Shown in pieces: positions 6,720 to 12,937 of a stretch of DNA of 12,937 nucleotides. Both the position numbers and the translations under genes were made by a program. Source of the stretch: CAIYRG01 sp964494505 (lineage in GTDB: Bacteria > Pseudomonadota > Alphaproteobacteria > Micropepsales > Micropepsaceae); contig CAZBRO010000052.1 in NCBI GenBank assembly GCA_964494505.1, forward strand, positions 1 through 12,937. Direction: 5' to 3'. How positions within the stretch are numbered: position 1 is the first letter of the stretch; every line of letters starts with the position of its first letter. The notes under the pieces are model-generated. The model was not told the DNA's origin. It saw nothing but the letters and a program-made list of their open reading frames with translations, and made no database searches.

Positions 6720-8564
6720 ATGGCCAACAATTGGTCTTTACCGCGCGGGCGCTCTGACAGACGCGAGCCGGGCCTAGGCTGGCGCGATCAGTGGCGCGTG
6801 CTGAAGCGTGTCATGCCGCTGCTTTGGCCGGAGGGCAAACCTGAGCTGAAGCTGCGGGTGGCCGGCGCGTTCTCGCTGATCCTTATCGGCAAGCTCGTGA
6901 ATGTGGCACTTCCCATCGTCTACAAACGGGTGGTGGATGCCCTTTCCATGGGCCCCGGCGCCGTGCTGGTGGTGCCGGTGGCCCTGATCGTGGGCTACGG
7001 CCTCGTCCGCGTCGCCTCTTCGGCCACCACGGAAATCCGCGACATGATCTTCGCCAAGGTGCAGGAACGCGCCCTTCGGCTGGTTTCGGTCGGTGTGCTC
7101 GAACATCTCCTCGGGCTCTCCCTGCGCTTTCATCTGGACCGCCAGACGGGCGGCCTTTCGCGCTCCATCGAGCGCGGTACCGAAAGCATCGAGTCGCTTC
7201 TCACCTATCTGCTGTTCAATATCGCCCCCATCTTCATCGAGCTCGTGCTGGTCACAGGCGTGCTTTGGCACTACGTCGATTTTCCCATCGCGGCGGCGAC
7301 CTTTGCGGTGGTCGTAGGCTATGGAGCCTTTACGGCGGCTGCGACCCAATGGCGGATGCGATATCGCCGCGAGATGAACGCGCAGGACCGCGAGGCCAAT
7401 GCGCGCGCCATCGACACGCTGTTGAATTTCGAGACGGTCAAATATTTCGGCAATGAAAATCACGAACTCGCCCGCTTCAACGAAGCCAAGCAGGATTATG
7501 TCACCGCGGCCATCGCCAATCAGCGCTCGCTCTCGACCTTCAATATCGGGCAGGCAGGCATCCTGTCCTTGGGTGTCGTGTTGATCATGCTGCTTGCGGG
7601 TTACGGCGTCGCCCAAGGACGCATGAGCATCGGCACGTTCGTGATGGTGAATGCCTATGTGCTGCAGCTTTATCAGCCGCTGAACATGCTCTCCTGGGTG
7701 TGGCGAATCCTGCGTCAAGCCTTCACCGACATCGAACAGATGTACGGCCTTCTGGAGGAAGAATCCGAAGTTCAGGACAAGCCGGACGCCGCGCCGCTGC
7801 GTCATGGCCCGGGACGCGTCGTCTTCGACCATGTGGGATTTGCCTACGATCCGAGGCGGCCGATCCTGAACGACGTCAGCTTCGAGATTCCCGGCGGCCG
7901 CACGCTCGCCATTGTTGGCCCGACCGGGGGCGGTAAATCCACCATCGCGCGGCTGCTGTTCCGGTTCTACGATCCGCAAAGCGGGGCCGTATCGATAGAC
8001 CGCCAGGATTTGCGCGACGTGACGCAAGCATCGTTGCGCACCGCAATCGGGGTGGTGCCCCAGGACACGGTGCTGTTCAACGACAGCATCTATTACAACA
8101 TCGCCTATGGGCGCCCGGAGGCCACCGCTGAAGAGGTCGCCGAGGCTGCGCGCCGCGCGCAGCTTTCCGGCTTCATAGAAAAGCTTCCCGACGGCTATGC
8201 CACGCGCGTCGGCGAGCGGGGCCTGAAGCTCTCCGGCGGCGAGAAGCAGCGTGTCGCGATCGCGCGCGTGATCCTGAAGAACCCGGAGATTCTCATTTTC
8301 GATGAGGCCACGAGTTCGCTCGATTCGCGGACGGAGGCGGAAATCCAGTCCAATTTGCGCGCAATCTCCGCGCACCGCACGACCCTCGTCATCGCGCACC
8401 GGCTTTCGACGGTGGTCGATGCCGACGAAATTCTGGTGTTGGACGACGGCGTCATCGTCGAACGCGGGAGCCATGACGCGCTCCTTGCCCGCGGCGGCAC
8501 CTATGCCGCCATGTGGGATCGCCAGCGGCGCGCCGCCGAACGTCTGGCCGAAGTAGCGGAGTGA
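6720..8564 (+). CDS. Atm1-type ABC exporter (Fe-S / glutathione-linked, heavy-metal family)
   Basis: This 614-residue half-transporter fuses an N-terminal six-helix membrane domain (about 45-335) to one nucleotide-binding domain (about 365-600), and would act as an inner-membrane homodimer. The stretch LLNFETVKYFGNE (234-246) is a hallmark of the Atm1/HMT1/ABCB7 family. STFNIGQ (272-278) carries the Asn-x-x-Gln known to contact glutathione in bacterial Atm1. ATPase motifs: Walker A GPTGGGKST (400-408, with Gly where Ala is common), Q-loop Gln448, LSGGE (504-508), Walker B ILIFDEA (524-530), and His560. The family exports glutathione-conjugated or persulfide compounds and supports Fe-S and heavy-metal homeostasis. 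The ATG at 6720 has only a weak GGA upstream. The next gene starts 6 nt after the stop and uses this gene's end as its ribosome binding site. Confidence 0.92.
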   Translation: MANNWSLPRGRSDRREPGLGWRDQWRVLKRVMPLLWPEGKPELKLRVAGAFSLILIGKLVNVALPIVYKRVVDALSMGPGAVLVVPVALIVGYGLVRVASSATTEIRDMIFAKVQERALRLVSVGVLEHLLGLSLRFHLDRQTGGLSRSIERGTESIESLLTYLLFNIAPIFIELVLVTGVLWHYVDFPIAAATFAVVVGYGAFTAAATQWRMRYRREMNAQDREANARAIDTLLNFETVKYFGNENHELARFNEAKQDYVTAAIANQRSLSTFNIGQAGILSLGVVLIMLLAGYGVAQGRMSIGTFVMVNAYVLQLYQPLNMLSWVWRILRQAFTDIEQMYGLLEEESEVQDKPDAAPLRHGPGRVVFDHVGFAYDPRRPILNDVSFEIPGGRTLAIVGPTGGGKSTIARLLFRFYDPQSGAVSIDRQDLRDVTQASLRTAIGVVPQDTVLFNDSIYYNIAYGRPEATAEEVAEAARRAQLSGFIEKLPDGYATRVGERGLKLSGGEKQRVAIARVILKNPEILIFDEATSSLDSRTEAEIQSNLRAISAHRTTLVIAHRLSTVVDADEILVLDDGVIVERGSHDALLARGGTYAAMWDRQRRAAERLAEVAE

Positions 8565-8570
8565 ACCCCG

Positions 8571-9251
8571 ATGAACAAGAGTATCGTCGCTTCCATGATC
8601 GCCCTTGCCGGGTTCGGCTCGGCCGCCGTGCTTGCGCAAGGCCAGCCGCAAAACGCCGCCCCGCACGCGATGACATTCTTCGTCACCAGCGCGACGGAAG
8701 GATCGGGCAACCTTGGCGGACTCGCAGGCGCGGACAGGATTTGCCAGACCCTCGCCGCCGCGACAGGCGCGGGCAACCACACCTGGCACGCCTACCTGTC
8801 CCAGACGGAACCTGCGACAGGCCGGGAACCGGCCATCAACGCGCGCGACCGCATCGGGCCTGGTCCCTGGTACAATGCCAAAGGCGTGATGATCGCGGCC
8901 AATGTCGCCGATCTTCACGGCGACAATCAGCGCGACCGCAACAACCTCCAGAAGACCACCGCGCTCGATGAGCACGGAAACATGGTCAAGGGCGAGGGCG
9001 ACATGCCGAACCAGCACGCGGTGATGACCGGTTCGGACTCCGGAGGCCGCGCCTTCCCGACGCTGACGGACGCGACTTGCAACAATTGGACGTCGAACAG
9101 CGATACCAACCACGCGATGCTCGGCCATGCCGATCGTTCCGGCGGCGTCAACGTGTCCTGGAACGCCGTGCATATGAGCTTGGGCTGTTCCAAGGAAGCC
9201 TTCATGCGCACCGGCGGCGCGGGACTTTTCTACTGCTTCGCGATCAACTGA
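8571..9251 (+). CDS. Secreted lectin-like protein (endostatin/NC10-like or DUF1554-like fold)
   Basis: This 226-residue protein starts with a Sec signal peptide (cleavage probably after VLA, residue 22). The mature part opens with FFVTSATEGSGNLGGLAGADRICQ and WHAYLS, a pattern I know from bacterial secreted proteins annotated as lectins, and is similar in style to Leptospira DUF1554 and endostatin-like domains. It ends with GGAGLFYCFA. Four cysteines (58, 170, 206, 222) could give two disulfides, which fits periplasmic or extracellular location. No enzymatic motif is recognisable and the ligand is unknown. The ATG is 6 nt after the Atm1-type stop, and its GGAG ribosome binding site (8558-8561) lies inside the end of that gene, which implies translational coupling. 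The fold assignment is from memory of family patterns. Confidence 0.75.
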   Translation: MNKSIVASMIALAGFGSAAVLAQGQPQNAAPHAMTFFVTSATEGSGNLGGLAGADRICQTLAAATGAGNHTWHAYLSQTEPATGREPAINARDRIGPGPWYNAKGVMIAANVADLHGDNQRDRNNLQKTTALDEHGNMVKGEGDMPNQHAVMTGSDSGGRAFPTLTDATCNNWTSNSDTNHAMLGHADRSGGVNVSWNAVHMSLGCSKEAFMRTGGAGLFYCFAIN

Positions 9252-9256
9252 GTCCG

Positions 9257-9297
9257 CCGGTTGACCTGCGAGCGCTCAATCGAATAGGTCGAGCCGG
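9257..9297. terminator. Imperfect inverted repeat in the convergent gap, possible weak bidirectional terminator
   Basis: CCGGTTGACCT (9257-9267) and AGGTCGAGCCGG (9286-9297) pair imperfectly around an 18-nt loop that itself contains the palindrome GAGCGCTC. The element covers the 24-nt gap between the lectin-like stop and the ogt stop. No U-tract is present on either strand, so termination activity is doubtful. Confidence 0.25.
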
Positions 9298-9785
9298 TAG
9301 CCCGCAACATCGGCTTCGTGCTTCAGGAGCGCTCGCTTGAGCGGCAGCCCGCCGCCATAGCCGGTGAGGCTGCCGTTGCTGCCGATGACGCGATGGCACG
9401 GCACAATCAGCCCGATCGGATTGGCGCCGTTCGCAAGCCCGACCGCGCGCGCCCCGTTCGGGTGTCCGATGCGTTTGGCGAGCGCGCCATAGCTCGTCGT
9501 GGTTCCGAATGGGATTTCGATCAGCGCCTCCCAGACCTCGTGCTGGAACGGCGTGCCGTCCGCCGCAAGCTCCAGATCGAATTCGCGCCTTCTGCCGGCA
9601 CAATATTCCTCGATCTGTTTGCGCACATGCGCGATAGCTTTGTCGTCGCGTTCGGCCGACCGTTCGGCCTTCGCTGCATCGCGGGCGTGTAGATGAAAGC
9701 GGACGAGCTTCCAGTCACCGTTCACGCAGGCCGCAAACTTGCCCAAGCGCGTTTCGATCACGCCCCAACGGGTTTCGCCGGTCAT
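9276..9785 (-). CDS. ogt: Methylated-DNA--[protein]-cysteine S-methyltransferase
   Basis: This 169-residue suicide protein removes methyl groups from O6-methylguanine and O4-methylthymine by transferring them to its own cysteine. The active-site motif IVPCHRVIG is complete with Cys130. The RAVG Arg-finger region (113-116), the ANGANP helix (118-123) and the C-terminal TGYGGGLPLKRALLKHE are all present. The chosen ATG at 9785 has a GGGAG ribosome binding site 6 nt upstream. A TTG start at 9809 would lengthen it by 8 residues and is less likely. ATG 9785 overlaps the stop of the upstream Ada-AlkA gene as ATGA, so translation is probably coupled. It takes the place of the C-terminal methyltransferase half of E. 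coli Ada, which the partner gene lacks. Confidence 0.96.
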   Translation of the reverse strand: MTGETRWGVIETRLGKFAACVNGDWKLVRFHLHARDAAKAERSAERDDKAIAHVRKQIEEYCAGRRREFDLELAADGTPFQHEVWEALIEIPFGTTTSYGALAKRIGHPNGARAVGLANGANPIGLIVPCHRVIGSNGSLTGYGGGLPLKRALLKHEADVAGYRLDLFD

Positions 9786-11215
9786 GCCGACTCCCTGAGG
9801 CTCGCCCAAAGATGCGTTGTCGCCAGACTCCGATGCGGCGAGAATGCGCCCATCATGCGCTCCGTCTCGTCCTGGTCAGGCCGCGCGTCGAGGGAATGCA
9901 CACGCTGGAGCGCCGCTGCGAGCGCTGCATCGCCCACGGGCGCGCTGTCGGCGAATCCGGTGCGGAGCATCACGTAGCGTGCGGTCCACGTGCCGATACC
10001 CCGCATGGCCTTCAGCTTCGTCTCCGCCGCGCGAGCCGAACCTTCCGTCAATGCGTCAATGTCCAGGCGCCCGTTCGCCACTTCGGTTGCCGCGCCGATG
10101 AGATAATCCGCCTTGGATCGCGAGAAGCGGCGGGTCTGCAGCAGCGCCGGACTCAAATCCGCGACGCGTTCGGGACTCGGATGCGTGCACAGGCCCCCTC
10201 CGGCCGGCTCGCCCGCGAGGTGCAGGATTTCGCGCCGCAGCGCGCTCGCGAACTTCACATTGATCTGCTGGCCGATAATGGCCCAGGTAAGCGCATCGAA
10301 CGCGGTCGCCATGAGCGGGACCCGCAAGCCCCGGCGGCGGCCAACGATCGCGGCAAGCTTCGCATCGCGGCTGGCGCGCGTTTCGAAAGCCGTCACGTCC
10401 GAAGTGAGGCCGAGCAATTTCAGGCTCGCGCCGTGGAGCGTAGCCATGGTCCCGGCCGGCATTTTCACCGGCGCGTGGACGCGGCACCACGCCCCTTCCG
10501 GTTCAAGCGCCATTTCAAGCACGGCCGCGCCATCTGCCGTCATCAGCGCCTTGAAGAGGCGCTTGCCCTCGACACGTTCACAAGGGCTTTCGGGATCACG
10601 GCCGTGATAGGCGAAAATCTCCTGCGCCCTGTATCCTGCAGGCAGATGCAACAGCCAAACGGAAGCGCCTTTCAAAGCGCGATAGGCGCCGGGAGTCATG
10701 CGAGCGAGCGCCAGGAACTGGCGGTGGAAGACGGATTCGCTTTCGAAGCCCGACGCAAAACCGATATCGACGACTTTGTCCTCGCCTTCGAGCAGAAGCT
10801 GCGCCGCCCGATGCACACGCTCCCGTCTCAGCCATTGCGCGGGCGTCAGATGTGCATGAGCACGGAAGAGATCGCCGAGCTTGGTCTGACTGACGCCGCA
10901 GGACCGGGCCAAAGCGGGCACGCCGGGATAGTCCTGTGGCGCGGAACGCACGCGGGCCGCCAAACCTTCGAACAGCGCGATGTCCTCGTCTTCGCCGCGA
11001 TAGAAGAGATCGGGGCGGCAGCGTTTGCAGGCGCGCAAACCCGCGGCCTTCGCCTCATCCTCGGTCTTGAACACCCGCACATTCTCGGGCTTGGGCGGCC
11101 GTGCCGCGCAGGACGGCAGACAATAGATTCCGGTCGTCAACACGCCGATGAGGAACTTGCCGTCGAACTGACCTTGACGCGCGAGTCCGCGATCCCATGA
11201 GAATGGCTTCATCAT
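9782..11215 (-). CDS. Ada-AlkA fusion: methylphosphotriester-sensing AraC-type regulator plus 3-methyladenine DNA glycosylase
   Basis: This 477-residue protein has three parts. Residues 1-75 are an Ada N-terminal zinc domain with Cys32, Cys36, Cys63 and Cys66, in exactly the E. coli Ada spacing; Cys32 would take the methyl from phosphotriesters. Residues about 80-180 form an AraC-type double helix-turn-helix, including VSQTKLGDLFR and DIGFASGFESESVFHRQF. Residues about 185-475 are an AlkA-type glycosylase with the helix-hairpin-helix around MRGIGTWTARYVMLR (404-418) and catalytic Asp429 in PVGD. It should sense alkylation, activate transcription and excise 3-methyladenine. The O6-methyltransferase half of Ada is absent and is supplied by the overlapping ogt. 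Two ATGs (11215 and 11212) are adjacent, with no Shine-Dalgarno upstream, so a leaderless or weakly initiated mRNA is possible. Confidence 0.93.
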   Translation of the reverse strand: MMKPFSWDRGLARQGQFDGKFLIGVLTTGIYCLPSCAARPPKPENVRVFKTEDEAKAAGLRACKRCRPDLFYRGEDEDIALFEGLAARVRSAPQDYPGVPALARSCGVSQTKLGDLFRAHAHLTPAQWLRRERVHRAAQLLLEGEDKVVDIGFASGFESESVFHRQFLALARMTPGAYRALKGASVWLLHLPAGYRAQEIFAYHGRDPESPCERVEGKRLFKALMTADGAAVLEMALEPEGAWCRVHAPVKMPAGTMATLHGASLKLLGLTSDVTAFETRASRDAKLAAIVGRRRGLRVPLMATAFDALTWAIIGQQINVKFASALRREILHLAGEPAGGGLCTHPSPERVADLSPALLQTRRFSRSKADYLIGAATEVANGRLDIDALTEGSARAAETKLKAMRGIGTWTARYVMLRTGFADSAPVGDAALAAALQRVHSLDARPDQDETERMMGAFSPHRSLATTHLWASLRESA

Positions 11216-11232
11216 GGTTTAATGGTAGTGCG

Positions 11233-11249
11233 GGCGCGGGCGTCGCGCC
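11233..11249 (-). repeat. Perfect inverted repeat upstream of the Ada-AlkA gene
   Basis: GGCGCG and CGCGCC flank a 5-nt centre 18 nt before the ATG at 11215. It could be a binding site for the protein's own AraC domain or just a GC-rich palindrome. No E. coli-like Ada box and no clear -35/-10 pair is visible in the 11216-11275 gap. Confidence 0.2.
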
Positions 11250-11273
11250 TCCCATTTTCCGCGTTGGATGTTT

Positions 11274-11313
11274 CACAAAAGAGAAACCGCCCGGATCGCT
11301 CCGGGCGGCTCTC
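11274..11313 (-). terminator. Rho-independent terminator of the rpoBC transcript
   Basis: On the minus strand GAGAG plus CCGCCCGGA (11308-11300), a GCGA loop and TCCGGGCGG (11295-11287) form a perfect 9-bp GC-rich stem, extended by GAGA/TCTC pairing. It is followed by the pyrimidine tract TTTCTCTTTTGTG. It lies 25-50 nt after the rpoC stop, so transcription of rpoBC ends here rather than running into the alkylation-repair genes or the str operon. Confidence 0.88.
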
Positions 11314-11338
11314 ATTGCTTAGGCGATGTAGGCTGCGA

Positions 11339-12937
11339 TCACTCCGCAGCGGTGGCCGGGGCCTCCAGTTGCGCCGGCGGCGGGACGGCCGCCGCCGCAC
11401 GTTCCGCCTGGATCGCCTTGTCGCGCTCGGCCGCAATCCGCCGGATGCGCGCAATGGCCCCGCCGGTGCCCGCCGGAATGAGCCGGCCGACAATGACGTT
11501 CTCCTTCAGGCCTTCGAGCGTATCCACCTTGCCCTGGACTGCCGCTTCGGTGAGCACGCGCGTGGTCTCCTGGAAGGAGGCCGCCGAGAACACCGAACGC
11601 GTCTGCAACGACGCCTTGGTGATGCCGAGCAGCACGGGCCGGCCGCGGGCCGGTTTTCCGCTTTGCTCGAGCGACTTCGCGTTGGCTTCATCGAGTTCGA
11701 GTTGATCGACCTGTTCGCCTACCAGCAGCGTGGTGTCGCCGCCGTCCTCGATCTCGGTCTTTTGCAGCATCTGGCGGACGATCACTTCGATGTGCTTGTC
11801 GTTGATCTTCACGCCCTGCAGCCGATAGACCTCCTGAATCTCGTTAATGAGATAGACGGCCAACTCCTCCACACCCTTGATGCGCAGGATGTCATGCGGG
11901 CTCGGGTGGCCTTCGATGATGAAGTCGCCCTTCTCCACATAATCGCCCTCGCGCACGCTGACGTGCTTGGATTTCGGCAGCAGATACTCGACCGCTTCCT
12001 GCTTCTCGTTCTTGGGCTTCAGAATCACGCGGCGCTTGTTCTTGTAGTCCTTGCCGAACTCGATATAGCCGTCGGTTTCGGCGAGCACCGCGCAGTCCTT
12101 GGGCTTGCGCGCTTCGAACAATTCGGCCACGCGCGGCAGACCGCCAGTGATGTCGCGGGTCTTAGCGCCCTCAGTCGGGATACGTGCCAGCACGTCGCCC
12201 GCCTTCACTTCGGCCCCGTCTTCCACCGACAGAATGGCATCGACCGACAACGCGTAGCGCGCATCCCCGGTCGCCGTCTGCACGGCCTTGCCCTTTTTGT
12301 CGACCAGCGTGATCGCCGGACGCAAATCGGAGGTCTTCGAGGACCCCGCCCGCCAATCGATGACCACCTTCTGGCTGACGCCAGTGGTTTCGTCGGCCAC
12401 CTCCTTCAGCGAGAGGCCTTCTACGATGTCGTCGTAACGGACGGCGCCATCGACTTCGGTCAGAATCGGCAGCGAGTTCGGATTCCACTCGGCGATGCGA
12501 TCGCCGCGCTTGATCAACTGACCCTCGTCCACCATCAAGCGCGCGCCATAAACGATACGGTGCGCCGCCCGTTCGTTACCACGCGTGTCCACGATCGCCA
12601 CTTGCATATTGCGGCCCATGGCCACGAGCTGGCCTTGGGAATTGCGCACTACGTTGCGGTTGACGATCTTCGCCTTGCCGTCATGGGAGGCTTCGATCTT
12701 CGATTGGGCCGCCACCTGCGCCGCACCGCCGATATGGAAGGTGCGCATGGTGAGCTGGGTGCCCGGCTCGCCGATGGACTGCGCCGCGATGACGCCGACC
12801 GCTTCCCCGATATTGACGGAGGTGCCCCGGGCGAGATCGCGCCCATAGCACTTGCCGCACACGCCATCGCCGAGTTCGCAAGTCAGGACGGAGCGCACGC
12901 GCACCTTCTGAACATGCGAGGTCTCGATCTTCTCGGC
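11339..12937 (-). CDS. rpoC: RNA polymerase beta' subunit, C-terminal part (partial)
   Basis: The C-terminal 532 residues are present; the frame stays open to the right edge (AEKIETSHVQKVRVRSVLTC...), so the GTG inside the frame near 12904 is not the real start. Visible landmarks are three of the four cysteines of the second zinc site (LTCELGDGVCGKCYGRDLARG), the trigger-loop region GVIAAQSIGEPGTQLTMRTFHIGG, and the C-terminal conserved GITKASLQTRSVFSAASFQETTRVL and LKENVIVGRLIPAGTG. Beta' forms the polymerase active centre with beta. The tail ends in an Ala/Pro-rich extension. In related bacteria rpsL is usually close downstream; here a terminator and about 8.2 kb of other genes intervene. 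Confidence 0.98.
   Translation of the reverse strand, partial: AEKIETSHVQKVRVRSVLTCELGDGVCGKCYGRDLARGTSVNIGEAVGVIAAQSIGEPGTQLTMRTFHIGGAAQVAAQSKIEASHDGKAKIVNRNVVRNSQGQLVAMGRNMQVAIVDTRGNERAAHRIVYGARLMVDEGQLIKRGDRIAEWNPNSLPILTEVDGAVRYDDIVEGLSLKEVADETTGVSQKVVIDWRAGSSKTSDLRPAITLVDKKGKAVQTATGDARYALSVDAILSVEDGAEVKAGDVLARIPTEGAKTRDITGGLPRVAELFEARKPKDCAVLAETDGYIEFGKDYKNKRRVILKPKNEKQEAVEYLLPKSKHVSVREGDYVEKGDFIIEGHPSPHDILRIKGVEELAVYLINEIQEVYRLQGVKINDKHIEVIVRQMLQKTEIEDGGDTTLLVGEQVDQLELDEANAKSLEQSGKPARGRPVLLGITKASLQTRSVFSAASFQETTRVLTEAAVQGKVDTLEGLKENVIVGRLIPAGTGGAIARIRRIAAERDKAIQAERAAAAVPPPAQLEAPATAAE

Noticed and set aside
6774..9173. A 799-codon open frame on the minus strand across the Atm1-type and lectin-like genes
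   Set aside because: It is antisense to two well-supported genes, shows no family motif, is rich in His/Arg/Gly/Ala and is explained by GC-rich codon bias lowering stop frequency in the opposite strand.
9812..11200. A 462-codon open frame on the plus strand opposite the Ada-AlkA gene
   Set aside because: It mirrors a gene with intact catalytic and zinc residues and has Arg/His-rich composition with no recognisable domain.

Overview
The window looks like a chromosomal segment of a GC-rich alphaproteobacterium. The basis is the str-operon protein sequences, the EF-Tu N-terminus with its Cys-Asn-Val-Gly stretch, an Atm1-type ABC exporter and an Ada-AlkA fusion. I cannot name the genus from sequence alone.

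Layout: both ends carry the core transcription/translation cluster on the minus strand. On the right is the 3' part of rpoC (11339-12937), closed by a strong intrinsic terminator (about 11274-11313). On the left is the str operon, in transcription order rpsL (3105-2734), rpsG (2648-2178), fusA (2157-82) and the first codons of tuf (54-1). The str operon has a recognisable sigma70-type promoter at 3310-3339, a roughly 200-nt structured leader, and a hairpin between rpsL and rpsG where S7 acts in the E. coli operon.

In many proteobacteria rpoC is followed closely by rpsL. Here about 8.2 kb of accessory genes lies between them. On the plus strand there is a Fur-box-controlled TonB-dependent siderophore receptor of the Fiu/PiuA type (3554-5749). 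It is followed after 3 nt by a Sel1-repeat protein (5753-6532), then an Atm1-type ABC exporter (6720-8564) and a coupled secreted lectin-like protein (8571-9251). Facing them on the minus strand is a DNA alkylation-repair pair, an Ada-AlkA fusion (11215-9782) overlapping ogt (9785-9276) by ATGA.

How they fit together: the receptor and Sel1 protein probably form an iron-starvation operon. The Atm1 protein exports a glutathione/sulfur-linked compound tied to Fe-S or heavy-metal homeostasis. The Ada-AlkA/Ogt pair is a self-contained adaptive response to alkylating agents. I see no mobile element, CRISPR array, tRNA or phage gene. The more interesting points are the interruption of the rpoC-rpsL junction, the Fur promoter architecture, the leader and intercistronic RNA structures, and the lectin-like secreted protein coupled to an Atm1 exporter. 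I found no convincing wholly new system.
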